Shown here piece by piece: positions 24,483-32,451 of a DNA stretch of 64,000 bases. The position numbers and the translations under genes are program-made. The stretch spans positions 1 through 64,000 of the forward strand of contig CAJUSE010000004.1 of NCBI GenBank assembly GCA_910588975.1, in the 5' to 3' direction. Numbering within the stretch: position 1 is the stretch's first letter; each line of letters opens with the position of its first letter. Below the pieces are notes generated by a model that was not told where the DNA came from, ran no database searches, and was given only the letters and a program-made list of their open reading frames with translations. Origin of the DNA: an uncultured Oscillospiraceae bacterium (GTDB taxonomy: Bacteria > Bacillota > Clostridia > Oscillospirales > Oscillospiraceae).

Positions 24483-25010
24483 ATGAAAAACAACCTGTTT
24501 TTGACCGGAGACCGAAGGGTGGGCAAGAGCACCTGCATCGACCGGGCACTGGAGCAGGTGCGGGGTGAGGTGAGGGGCTTTCGCACTTACTTTGCCGACG
24601 AGACCAGAGCGCAACTGCTGCTTTCTGACCCGGCGGGGCGACAGACCCAGGTAGCGGCCCGGCGGCGGGCAGAGGGGGGCTTTCAGGTTTTTGAGGAGGC
24701 CTTTGAGGGCTGCGGCGTGGAGCTGCTCCACTCCGGTTGGGAGGCAGATCTGATGCTTATGGATGAGCTGGGCAAGCTGGAGACTGGCTGCCCCCGGTTC
24801 CGCTCTGCCGTGCTGGAGACGCTGGAGCGCCCCGTCCCCGTGCTGGGGGTGCTGCGCCAAGGGGAGGGGGAGTGGCTGGATCTGCTCCACCGCCACTCGG
24901 CCATAGAGGTGCTCACCGTAACAGAGGACAACCGGGAATGGGTCGGGGAGCAGCTGTCCCGCTGGCTGAGGGAGCTGGGGCTTGTGCCGGAGATTTGCCC
25001 CGGAGTGTAA
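24483..25010 (+). CDS. THEP1-like nucleoside-triphosphatase (NTPase_1 family)
   Basis: 175 residues: Walker A GDRRVGKST at 9-17 and a Walker B-like LMLMDELGKLE near 80-90, as in PF03266 proteins (archaeal THEP1, human NTPCR). They hydrolyse NTPs slowly; role unknown. In some genomes they accompany metal-cofactor genes, and here the gene sits just before the tungsten/molybdenum-enzyme operon. GGGGGGAG precedes the ATG. Confidence 0.88.
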   Translation: MKNNLFLTGDRRVGKSTCIDRALEQVRGEVRGFRTYFADETRAQLLLSDPAGRQTQVAARRRAEGGFQVFEEAFEGCGVELLHSGWEADLMLMDELGKLETGCPRFRSAVLETLERPVPVLGVLRQGEGEWLDLLHRHSAIEVLTVTEDNREWVGEQLSRWLRELGLVPEICPGV

Positions 25011-25115
25011 GCCCGCCTGGCCTTGACGCAGGATTGCCTGAAAGGACTGGCCTCCAGCGCTTTGGCGCAGGTGGGAGATCGGGTCGAAAACCCGCAAAAA
25101 TATCTTGTTAATCTA

Positions 25116-25144
25116 TTGACATTTTCGGCCGAATGGAATAGAAT
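25116..25144 (+). promoter_or_regulatory. Promoter of the tat2-ferredoxin-AOR operon
   Basis: TTGACA (25116-25121), 17 bp, TAGAAT (25139-25144); transcript start near 25151, just before the structured leader. Confidence 0.75.
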
Positions 25145-25150
25145 ACATAT

Positions 25151-25395
25151 GAAAATTGAATAGTCTCCGAGTAGGGTCGGCCTAAGGATAAGCATCTATG
25201 GCCGTCCTGCCAGGGCCAGGCCGGAAACGGCATGACCTTCCGTTGTGAAAAGGGGCTTCACACCCGCCGGGCATGACATTTGCGTGCCTTGGCCCGTTAC
25301 TTCGTGTGGGACAGCTCTTTTTCAAGGAGAAAGTGCGCCCCATGGAGACAGGGGAAGCTGTGGGTGTTTTGGGAAACCGGGACACCTGTTTTTTT
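25151..25395 (+). promoter_or_regulatory. Riboswitch-like leader RNA A with intrinsic terminator (possible Moco/Tuco RNA)
   Basis: This leader fills the 505-bp gap before the AOR operon. Shared with leader B (31182-31386): TGAATA-nn-CTCCGAG (25157-25171); a hairpin with internal loop TAAG/TAT (25179-25203); a GCCG-GAAA-CGGC hairpin (25220-25231); a 25-mer (25232-25256) identical at 23 positions; and a long-range helix (25247-25257 / 25312-25322). It ends in a 10-bp terminator stem (25363-25372 / 25377-25386) and seven T. Identity as the Moco/Tuco motif is inferred from gene context and partial memory of its consensus. Confidence 0.7.
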
Positions 25396-25515
25396 ACCCA
25401 TTTTTTCGACAAATTTCGAGGGATTTCCCCGGGAGCGGGGGTCCACAAGACTATTTTGACCTCCTGGCACATAGATTGCCATGAACGGATCAGAGGGAGA
25501 AAGAGGAGGAGACCC

Positions 25516-25968
25516 ATGAGGATCGGAGCAGTGGAACTGTTGGTGATATTTGCTGTGGCCCTTCTGGTCATCGGACCGGACAAGCTGCCCGCCTTCGCCA
25601 GAAAGCTGGGGGAGGTGCTGGGGCAGTTCAAGGGCTACTCGGATAAGGTGGCCAAGGAGATCCGGGAGACGGTGGTAGAGCCCATGGAGGAAGTGACCCA
25701 GCCCATTCGGGAGGCCATGAAGCCCATCGAGGAAGTGGACAAGACCATCCGCAGCAGTGTGCGGGATGTGGAGAAGTCCTTCTCCGGCATCGGCAAGCCC
25801 ACGAAGAAGCCGGTGTCCCAGCCCGCCGCTCCGGCGGAGGCGGAACAGGCACCCCCTGCGGAGGAGGCCCCCGCACCCCGGCCGGCAGATCCGGAGGAAG
25901 AAGAGATATTAAGAGAGCTTAAGGAAATTCAGGTCGAGGAAGACCGTATGAAGGAGGAAGAAAAATGA
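25516..25968 (+). CDS. tatB: Twin-arginine translocase TatB-like protein, second copy
   Basis: 150 residues, a close paralogue of the protein at 22967: the first ~100 residues differ at few positions, then the tail diverges into a Pro/Ala/Glu-rich linker and charged C-terminal helix. First gene of the AOR operon; ATG at 25516 follows AGGAGGAG. Its presence next to a Tat substrate suggests it is adapted to that cargo while sharing TatC. Confidence 0.9.
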   Translation: MRIGAVELLVIFAVALLVIGPDKLPAFARKLGEVLGQFKGYSDKVAKEIRETVVEPMEEVTQPIREAMKPIEEVDKTIRSSVRDVEKSFSGIGKPTKKPVSQPAAPAEAEQAPPAEEAPAPRPADPEEEEILRELKEIQVEEDRMKEEEK

Positions 25969-26147
25969 GATTGGGAACATTGGAGCTCCTGGCCATCCTG
26001 GCCATCGTGCTGGTGGTCTTCGGCCCGTCCCAGCTGCCCAAGCTGACTAAGATGTTTGGCAAGAGCGTGAAAAATTTCAGGGAGGCAGTGGACGAGACCG
26101 ACAAGGAGGACACTGCCGACGAGAAGGGCGAGGACGACAAGTCCTGA
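25965..26147 (+). CDS. tatA: Twin-arginine translocase TatA, second copy
   Basis: 60 residues, LGTLELLAILAIVLVVFGPSQLPKL and FGKSVKNFREAV, nearly the same as the first TatA. Overlaps tatB2 by 4 bases (ATGA). A 12-bp hairpin with one bulge (26154-26180) separates it from the ferredoxin gene. Confidence 0.92.
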   Translation: MRLGTLELLAILAIVLVVFGPSQLPKLTKMFGKSVKNFREAVDETDKEDTADEKGEDDKS

Positions 26148-26153
26148 ATGTGG

Positions 26154-26180
26154 TTTAAGCCGCTTGTCAAAGCGCTTAAA
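26154..26180 (+). promoter_or_regulatory. Intercistronic hairpin between tatA2 and ferredoxin gene
   Basis: TTTAAGC-CGCTT pairs with AAGCG-CTTAAA with one bulged base and no T tract. Likely an RNA-processing or stability element that lets the downstream oxidoreductase genes be expressed at a different level from the tat genes. Confidence 0.45.
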
Positions 26181-26239
26181 TAAAGAGAAAGCACAGGATG
26201 AAACGGCCTGTGCGAAATGAAAAGAGGAGGTCATCAATT

Positions 26240-26866
26240 ATGGCGAAAGAGAACTTTGCGAGCGCAGACATGACACGCCGCCAATTCCTGAAGATCTCGG
26301 GAAAGTCACTGGTAGGTCTGACCCTGTCTGCCTCATTCCTCTCCCTGGTGGGTTGTACCCAGGACCAGGTGGATGACGGCGATGTCATGGTCTGGGCTCT
26401 GCCCCAGGGCCTGCTTGTGGTCAACCAGGATAAGTGCACCGGCTGCCAGCGCTGCGAGATCAACTGCACCCTGGTCAACGACGGCGCTGTGTCCAGCTAC
26501 ATGTCCCGTGTGAAGGTGACCCGGAACCTGTTCTCCAGCAGAAACGGCTCCGGACTGTATACCGACGACCACTGGACCTACTTCCCCGACACCTGCCGGC
26601 AGTGCGCCGACCCCGCCTGCGCTAAGGCCTGCCCCAAGGGCGCCATCTATGCCGACGAGAACGGCGTGAAGAAGGTGGACGAGGAGAAGTGTATCGGCTG
26701 CGGCGCTTGTACCGAGGCTTGCCCCTGGCACATGCCCACCGTGAACCCCATCACCAAGAAGTCGTCCAAGTGCATCCAGTGCGGCGCTTGCGTGGCCGGC
26801 TGCCCCTCGGGCGCTCTGTCCATCATCCCCTGGGAAGAGGTCGCTGCGGCCGCCCAGGCAGTCTAA
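26240..26866 (+). CDS. Tat-exported 4x[4Fe-4S] ferredoxin lipoprotein (electron-transfer subunit)
   Basis: 208 residues. A twin-arginine signal TRRQFLK (Arg13-Arg14), hydrophobic region, and lipobox LVGC with Cys39. Four clusters follow: Cys66-69-72-76, 119-122-127-131, 151-154-157-161 and 178-181-184-188, the arrangement of DmsB/YdhY-type subunits. It should fold in the cytoplasm, cross by Tat and be anchored outside. It precedes the AOR gene by 17 bp and probably passes electrons to or from it. Start at 26240 follows AGGAGG. Confidence 0.92.
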   Translation: MAKENFASADMTRRQFLKISGKSLVGLTLSASFLSLVGCTQDQVDDGDVMVWALPQGLLVVNQDKCTGCQRCEINCTLVNDGAVSSYMSRVKVTRNLFSSRNGSGLYTDDHWTYFPDTCRQCADPACAKACPKGAIYADENGVKKVDEEKCIGCGACTEACPWHMPTVNPITKKSSKCIQCGACVAGCPSGALSIIPWEEVAAAAQAV

Positions 26867-26883
26867 TATAGGGAGGTATAGAT

Positions 26884-29046
26884 ATGTCTGCACAGAACGG
26901 TATCAACGGCTGGGCCGGTACGATCCTGCGGGTCAACCTGACCACCGGCTCCATCACCCGGGAGGACACCCTCCCCAAGTATAAGCCCTTTGTGGGCGGC
27001 ATGGGCATCGGCTACAAGATCATCTGGGACGAGGTCCCCATGGAGACCGAGCCCTTCAGCGAGGAGGCCAAGGTGGTCTTTAGCGTCGGCCCCCTGACCG
27101 GCTCCGGCGTGCCCTGCTCCGGCCGGACCACCATCACCCTGCTGTCCAACTGGTCCAAGGGCAAGTCCATCCTGGACGCCCACATGGGCGGCCATCTGGC
27201 CCACGGCATCAAGTATGCCGGCTATGATGCCATTGTCATCGAGGGCAAGGCCGACAAGCCTGTCTACGTGAAGATCGACGACGACAAGGTCACCATCGAG
27301 GATGCCTCCCACGTCTGGGGCAAGGGCACCTTCGAGACCAATAAGATCCTGGCCGGCGAGGCCGGCCCTGAGTTCGACGTGGCCTCCATCGGCCCCGCCG
27401 GCGAGCACCTGCTGGGCTACTCCACCATCAACACCGCCTTCGGTAACTCTGGCGGCGCCGGTGTTGGCGGCGCCTTGGGTGCCAAGAACATGAAGGCTAT
27501 TGTGGTCCGGGGCACCGGCGCTGTGAAGATCGCCGATCCCGTGGAGCACAAGAACCTGTGCGACTATATGATCCGGGACCTGGTTGGCGGCAACAACAAC
27601 CACAACGTCCCCTCCCGTCCCCAGTCCTGGGCCGAGTACACCTCCACGGTGAAGAACCGTTGGCAGGGCGGCCCCGGCGTGGTGTGGGGCGCCGCTCCCT
27701 CCGGCCCCATCGACACCGGCGAGCAGCCCTCCGGCGACATCCAGGTGGCTGCTTACCGTGCCGTGAAGGGCGTGTTCGATTACGGTGACATCGTCCAGAA
27801 GTACATCGTCAAGTCCGGCGGCTGCGCCTCCTGCCCGGTCCGCTGCTACTCCGAGTACGAGGTGGACGTGCTGGCTGATTACGACCTGCCCACCAAGGTG
27901 TCCAACACCTGCGTGCCCTCCGGCAGCGTGCCCACCGCTTTCTACGCCAAGGGCTGCATGCATGACTTCAAGGAGGAGGGCGACTCCAAGATCGTCATCG
28001 GCCTCCACGGTGCTTACGTCATGGACGATCTGGGTCTGTGGGAGGACTACGCCAACCTGGGCCGTGATTTCGCCTGGTGCCTGGAGAACGGTGTCTTTGA
28101 GAAGAAGCTGCCCAAGGAGGAGTACGACTCCATTCCCTGGCAGCTGATGAAGGACGGCGATCCCCGCTGGCTGGACGAGATCATGGGCCGCATCGCCCGC
28201 AAGGAGGGCGAGATCAGCATCATCGGCGAGGGCAGCTACTTCTTCTACAAGGCCTGGGGCCTGGATGATGCCGCCAAGAACGAGTGGGGCGTCAACATGT
28301 ACGATAAGATCGGCGGCAACAACAACGTCACCTACAACGGCTTCCCCAAGCATCACTCCAGCGAGGATGGCTGGCAGTCCGGCCTGCTCTACAACGTGAT
28401 GTATAACCGGGACTGTATGGTCCACGTGCTGACCAACTTCGTCCGTTCCGGCTCTCCCTTCGAGGAGGTCATTAAGCCGGTGCTGGAGAGCTACTTCGGC
28501 GAGGGCTGTGTGGACGCTCCCAAGGCCTACACCCCCATCAACGAGAACAAGGTCAAGCTGGCCAAGTGGTGCTTCCTGGAGAAGCAGTGGGCGGACTCCG
28601 CCACCCTGTGCGACTGGATGTACCCCATGACCCTGTCCACCTCTCCCGCCCGGAAGTACGTGGGCGACATCGAGCTGGACGCTAAGTACATGACCGCCGT
28701 CACCGGCGAGAACTGGACCATGGACGACATCTTCGAGGCCATGGAGCGCATCAGCGCCATGCTGCGGGCTATGACCGCCATCTCCTTCAAGATCCACGAG
28801 GGCGAGACCAACCTGCGCACCAGCCACGACCGGGTGCCCGATTGGGTGTTCGACAAGGATCCAGACTTCAAGGCCTTTGAGAAGGGCACCGACAAGATGG
28901 ATCGGGATGACTGGGAGAAGTCCCTGACCATGTTCTACGAGGCCATGGGTTACAGCACCGAGACCGGCATCCCCACCCGGGAGACCCTGGAGCGGCTGGA
29001 TCTGGCCGATGTGGCCGACAGGCTGGAGGAGTACGAGCTCATCTAA
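26884..29046 (+). CDS. Aldehyde:ferredoxin oxidoreductase family tungsten/molybdenum enzyme
   Basis: 720 residues. N-terminal pterin-binding domain (GWAGTILRVNLTTGSITRED, SVGPLTGSGVPCSGRTTI, AHMGGHLAHGIKYAGYDAIVIEG) and the [4Fe-4S] ligands Cys314-x2-Cys317-x3-Cys321 plus a later Cys. Members bind a bis-pyranopterin W or Mo and interconvert acids and aldehydes or do other low-potential reductions; the substrate is unknown. No signal peptide of its own, so it may be exported by riding on the Tat ferredoxin, or meet it at the inner face. Strong preference for C-ending codons suggests high expression. Confidence 0.93.
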   Translation: MSAQNGINGWAGTILRVNLTTGSITREDTLPKYKPFVGGMGIGYKIIWDEVPMETEPFSEEAKVVFSVGPLTGSGVPCSGRTTITLLSNWSKGKSILDAHMGGHLAHGIKYAGYDAIVIEGKADKPVYVKIDDDKVTIEDASHVWGKGTFETNKILAGEAGPEFDVASIGPAGEHLLGYSTINTAFGNSGGAGVGGALGAKNMKAIVVRGTGAVKIADPVEHKNLCDYMIRDLVGGNNNHNVPSRPQSWAEYTSTVKNRWQGGPGVVWGAAPSGPIDTGEQPSGDIQVAAYRAVKGVFDYGDIVQKYIVKSGGCASCPVRCYSEYEVDVLADYDLPTKVSNTCVPSGSVPTAFYAKGCMHDFKEEGDSKIVIGLHGAYVMDDLGLWEDYANLGRDFAWCLENGVFEKKLPKEEYDSIPWQLMKDGDPRWLDEIMGRIARKEGEISIIGEGSYFFYKAWGLDDAAKNEWGVNMYDKIGGNNNVTYNGFPKHHSSEDGWQSGLLYNVMYNRDCMVHVLTNFVRSGSPFEEVIKPVLESYFGEGCVDAPKAYTPINENKVKLAKWCFLEKQWADSATLCDWMYPMTLSTSPARKYVGDIELDAKYMTAVTGENWTMDDIFEAMERISAMLRAMTAISFKIHEGETNLRTSHDRVPDWVFDKDPDFKAFEKGTDKMDRDDWEKSLTMFYEAMGYSTETGIPTRETLERLDLADVADRLEEYELI

Positions 29047-29063
29047 GCAAAAGGAGAATTTTC

Positions 29064-29732
29064 ATGGCGTTTTTTGGAAGAAGAAAGCCGGGGTTTTCCA
29101 AGGAGGAGACCGTGGATCCCCGGACCCTTTCAGACGTCGTGGTTGAGGAGTATGGGAACAAATCTGGCACCACCGCCGATGAGGCGGTGGTGCCGGCTCC
29201 TGTTCAGGAGGAAGGACCCCTGCCGGCCAATATGGCCCAGGCCCTGGCCCAATTCGTTCGCAACCACAGCGCTGCCGGGATGCTGGTCTCGCTGAACCAG
29301 CTGACCGAAGAGGATCCCACCATCCCCACCCTGTTTGAGCAGATGCGGGCTGATCCCGCCTGCGGCGACATCGCCCTGCGCAAGACGGCGAAGGATACCT
29401 ATCTCTATCAGGAGGGCTCCATGAGCGAGCTCTACCTGATGCTCAACACGCTGGTGCTGGATGACGATGCCAAGAATACCATTGTCACTCTGGTGCGCTA
29501 CAACAGCAAGACCTACCCCTCTGTGACTCCCTATGACTACTTCACCCGCCCCCCCTTCTCCATGCCCATGGAGCGCATTGAGACGGCAATTCAGGACATT
29601 TTGGACAGCGGTGAACCGGCGGATATCGCCAGGGTGGTCTCATCGGAGGGGAATTCCTACCTCTATTCCACGGACCATATCACGCCGGAGTATGCCAAGG
29701 GTCTGGCCGAGTTCGTGGAAGACAACGACTGA
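29064..29732 (+). CDS. AOR-associated protein of unknown function, paralogue 1
   Basis: 222 residues, no family recognised. A basic start (FFGRRKPGF), a low-complexity linker to about residue 52, then a domain with two half-repeats of the pattern C/DI-x-gK-x-YLYs-x-M/T-x-Y-x-LA-x-LV (around residues 105-130 and 190-222) separated by VRYNSKTYPSVTPYDYF. The C-terminal ~150 residues resemble the next protein. Cytoplasmic by sequence. AAGGAG precedes the ATG. Probably a chaperone or maturation factor for the oxidoreductase (inference). Confidence 0.7.
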   Translation: MAFFGRRKPGFSKEETVDPRTLSDVVVEEYGNKSGTTADEAVVPAPVQEEGPLPANMAQALAQFVRNHSAAGMLVSLNQLTEEDPTIPTLFEQMRADPACGDIALRKTAKDTYLYQEGSMSELYLMLNTLVLDDDAKNTIVTLVRYNSKTYPSVTPYDYFTRPPFSMPMERIETAIQDILDSGEPADIARVVSSEGNSYLYSTDHITPEYAKGLAEFVEDND

Positions 29733-29747
29733 GAAGGAGGGTCCCCC

Positions 29748-30422
29748 ATGGCGCCTGAGGAGAAGATCAACAATCCCTTTTTTGAGGGCGAGAAGATCCC
29801 GGATGTGGAAGGGCGGCCGGATCTGCTGGAGTATCTGGAGTCCCTGCCCGAGGTGGAGGACACCATGCCCCCCATTCCAGAGAAGGAGCCTGAGCCCGAG
29901 CCGGAGTTCACCCCGGAGGAGGAGCTTGCCAACGTGATCCGGCGAGCCTCCGGCCGGAGCCGGCTGGTGAAAAAAAGCCAGATCCTGCAGGAGATCACCA
30001 GGGGTGAGGAGCTTTTGGGCCTTATGCTGGCCAGTGAGAGCTGCCAGGATATCCGCAGCAAAAGCGGCAAGGCTGAGATCTATTTTTACTCCTCCCAGCA
30101 CATGACGGACAACTATGCCATGATTGCCACCCTGGTGGAGGAGGCGGACGGCCCGGCCACCATTGCGCAGATGGTCCGCTTCCACGCTGAGAAGTATCCC
30201 GCCGCCACCCCCTTTACCTATTTTTTCGGCACGCCCTATAACTGGACGAGGGAGCAGTTCATGCTGGCCCTGGAACAGCTGCGGAAAATTCCGGATTACG
30301 AGGACATCGTGGAGGTCCACGCCTACGATGATACCCCCTTCCTGATCTCCACCAAGTTTGTGACGGAGAAATACGGCAAGGCGCTGGCCGACTTCGGGCA
30401 GGAGAGCACGGAGAGCATGTAA
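29748..30422 (+). CDS. AOR-associated protein of unknown function, paralogue 2
   Basis: 224 residues. Acidic Pro/Glu linker (EPEPEPEF) to about residue 58, then the same domain as the preceding protein: CQDIRSKSGKAEIYFYSSQHMTDNYAMIATLV, MVRFHAEKYPAATPFTYFFGTPYNW, and DIVEVHAYDDTPFLISTKFVTEKYGKALADF. Tandem duplication followed by divergence. AGAAGGAGG lies upstream, 15 bp after the previous stop. Function unknown. Confidence 0.7.
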   Translation: MAPEEKINNPFFEGEKIPDVEGRPDLLEYLESLPEVEDTMPPIPEKEPEPEPEFTPEEELANVIRRASGRSRLVKKSQILQEITRGEELLGLMLASESCQDIRSKSGKAEIYFYSSQHMTDNYAMIATLVEEADGPATIAQMVRFHAEKYPAATPFTYFFGTPYNWTREQFMLALEQLRKIPDYEDIVEVHAYDDTPFLISTKFVTEKYGKALADFGQESTESM

Positions 30423-30444
30423 AAACTACAGCAAGGAGAAACCC

Positions 30445-31149
30445 ATGGACGAACAGACGGCCCTGCCCATTCAGACCGTGACCGGGCTCCAGACCACGGC
30501 GGAGGGGGAGACCCTCCCTGTGGAGATGGCACTGCCTGTGGAGCACAAAATCGACATTTACGTGGACGGTGAGCTTTACCGCCCGGTGGTCTGCACCCCC
30601 ACCATGCTGCCGCAGCTGGTGCTGGGGCGGCTGATTACCGACGGCGTGATCTGGGGCATAGAGGAGGTGGCCCAATGGGCCATCTCCCCGGCGGGGGACA
30701 GAGCCGACGTGGCGCTATCCCACAAGCCCCGGCCGGAAAGGGAGAGGCGGGATGCCCCTGCTGTTACGGACGGTATGATCCGCACAGCCCAGGCCAAGCT
30801 GGCCGAGGGAAATCCCCTTTACAAAGCTACCCGGGGGGTCCACTGCTGTATCCTGATCCACGGGGGCGAGCTCCGCTATGTCACCGAGGATCTGTCCCGC
30901 CACAGCGCCCTGGACAAGGCGGTGGGAAGTGCCCTTTTGGCCGGGGTGGAGCTGGGGGAGTGTGTGCTTTTCTCCAGTGGCCGGGTGCCGACGGATATGC
31001 TCCAAAAGAGCATCAACGCCGGGATCCGGGCTCTGATCGCCAAGGCCATTCCCACCTATCAAAGTGTAGAGCTGGCCCGAAAGCAGGGCATCACCCTCAT
31101 CTGTGACGCCCGGGGGGGCAAGTACGCCCAGTTTTCCCCTTTGACTTGA
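30445..31149 (+). CDS. fdhD: FdhD/NarQ-family protein lacking the CxxC loop
   Basis: 234 residues. Clear FdhD motifs: YKATRGVHCCIL (for TGGVH), VTEDLSRHSALDKAVGSAL (for EDVGRHNALDK) and LFSSGRVPTDMLQKSINAGIRALIAKAIPT. FdhD carries sulfur from IscS to the Mo/W cofactor. The usual conserved CxxC sulfurtransferase loop is absent; the corresponding stretch is RPERERRDAPAVTDG. It may be a cofactor-binding chaperone for the AOR enzyme, possibly using the CC of the VHCC motif. AAGGAG precedes the ATG. Confidence 0.88.
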   Translation: MDEQTALPIQTVTGLQTTAEGETLPVEMALPVEHKIDIYVDGELYRPVVCTPTMLPQLVLGRLITDGVIWGIEEVAQWAISPAGDRADVALSHKPRPERERRDAPAVTDGMIRTAQAKLAEGNPLYKATRGVHCCILIHGGELRYVTEDLSRHSALDKAVGSALLAGVELGECVLFSSGRVPTDMLQKSINAGIRALIAKAIPTYQSVELARKQGITLICDARGGKYAQFSPLT

Positions 31150-31175
31150 CAAAGAGACTCCCGCTGTGGTATCCT
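31146..31175 (+). promoter_or_regulatory. Promoter of the metal ABC importer operon
   Basis: TTGACA (31146-31151), 18 bp, TATCCT (31170-31175). Confidence 0.65.
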
Positions 31176-31181
31176 CAGTGG

Positions 31182-31386
31182 GAACACAAGAACTGAATAT
31201 GCTCCGAGCCGGCTGTACCTACGGGAGGGAACTCCTACGGTCCCCCGGCCACTGGGTCACATGGAAAACCATATGGCCTTCCGTTTTGAAAAGGGGCAGC
31301 TTGCATATCGGGGACGCCCCTTTGGAGCGCCCCGGAATGGGTTGTACGCTCTGGACTCCTTTTCTTCGGAAAAGGAGTCCTTTTTT
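31182..31386 (+). promoter_or_regulatory. Riboswitch-like leader RNA B with intrinsic terminator
   Basis: Matches leader A in order and structure: TGAATA-nn-CTCCGAG (31194-31208), an ACC-TACG-GGAG-GGAA-CTCC-TAC-GGT hairpin (31217-31241), an ATGG-AAAA-CCAT hairpin, the conserved 25-mer at 31273-31297, and a helix aaaggggc/gccccttt (31290-31297 / 31316-31323). It ends with a perfect 12-bp terminator (31353-31364 / 31369-31380, loop TTCG) and six T. Base changes relative to A preserve pairing, which argues for a functional RNA. Confidence 0.72.
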
Positions 31387-31437
31387 GCTTATTTTGAGCC
31401 CTTCTGTCAGGCAGGGGGCGGGGAAAGGAGAGGGAAC

Positions 31438-32451
31438 ATGGAGGAAAAGCGAGCAAACCGCACCCTGTTGGCTCTGGGGCTTGCCCTGGCGGCTCTGGTG
31501 GCCCTGTCCTTCACCCTGGGCCGGTATGGTTTGGGGCTGGGAGAGCTGTGGCGTGTGCTCACCGGCACCCCCCTGGGCCTGCCGGCCAGCCAGATGACCC
31601 CCCAGCAAACAGTTGTGTGGAACATCCGCCTGCCCCGCATCCTGCTGTGCTGCCTGGTGGGGGCTTGCCTTGCCTCGGCAGGGGCCTGCTATCAGGGGGT
31701 GTTCCAGAATGCCATGGCCTCTCCCGACCTGCTGGGCTGCTCCCAGGGGGCTGCCTTTGGGGCGGCTCTGGCCATCCTGCTGGGGGCCGGCACCGCCGGG
31801 ATCACCGCCTCGGCCTTCCTGTTCAGCCTGGTGACAGTGGCCCTTGTCTACCTCATTGGCCAGTATGCCCCTGGGCAGAAGGTGCTCAATTTGGTGCTGG
31901 GGGGCGTGATGATCGGCTCCCTCTTCTCGGCGGGGACCTCCTTTATCAAGCTGGTGGCCGACCCGGGAGACCAGCTGCCCGCCATCACTTACTGGCTCAT
32001 GGGCTCTCTGGCCGGGGCCAGGATGGAGACCGTACTGCTGGCTCTGGTGCCCATGCTGTTGGGCCTTGTGCCCCTGTTCCTGCTGCGCTGGAAGATCAAC
32101 CTGCTGGTGATGGGGGAGGAGGAGGCCCGGGCCATGGGGGTGCATACCGACCGGCTGCGGCTGGTGGTGGTGCTGTGCGCCACCCTCATTACGGCATCGG
32201 CGGTGTCAGTGAGCGGCCTCATTGGCTGGGTGGGGCTGGTGGTGCCCCACCTGTCCCGGATGCTGGTGGGCAGCAATTACAAGCACCTGCTGCCCTGCTC
32301 GGCCCTCTTTGGGGCGGGGTTCCTGCTCCTCACCGACAACGTCAGCCGAAATCTCTTTACCGCCGAGCTGCCCATCGGCATCCTGACGGCCTGGATCGGC
32401 GCTCCCTTTTTCATCTATCTCATGCTGCATCAGGGGAGGGGAGAGACATGA
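31438..32451 (+). CDS. FecCD-family ABC permease (molybdate/tungstate or iron/cobalamin type)
   Basis: 337 residues with ten membrane segments and BtuC/FecCD motifs: NIRLPRILLCCLVGACLASAGACYQGVFQNAMASPDLLGCSQGAAFGA, LITASAVSVSGLIGWVGLVVPHLSRMLVG and LPIGILTAWIGAPFFIYLM. Family members import siderophores, haem, cobalamin or, as MolB, molybdate/tungstate. Leader B, shared with the AOR operon, favours Mo/W. Start at 31438 follows AAAGGAGAGGG. Overlaps the ATPase gene by 4 bases. Confidence 0.92.
   Translation: MEEKRANRTLLALGLALAALVALSFTLGRYGLGLGELWRVLTGTPLGLPASQMTPQQTVVWNIRLPRILLCCLVGACLASAGACYQGVFQNAMASPDLLGCSQGAAFGAALAILLGAGTAGITASAFLFSLVTVALVYLIGQYAPGQKVLNLVLGGVMIGSLFSAGTSFIKLVADPGDQLPAITYWLMGSLAGARMETVLLALVPMLLGLVPLFLLRWKINLLVMGEEEARAMGVHTDRLRLVVVLCATLITASAVSVSGLIGWVGLVVPHLSRMLVGSNYKHLLPCSALFGAGFLLLTDNVSRNLFTAELPIGILTAWIGAPFFIYLMLHQGRGET

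Noticed and set aside
26863..28827. Long open frame opposite the AOR gene
   Set aside because: Shadow of a highly codon-biased gene; composition is Gly/Val/His-rich with no motifs, and the sense frame is a clear AOR.
31190..31260. Possible cobalamin riboswitch (GGCCACTGGG near a BtuC-like permease)
   Set aside because: No B12 box follows, and the homologous leader at 25151 lacks the cobalamin core while sharing the rest of the structure.
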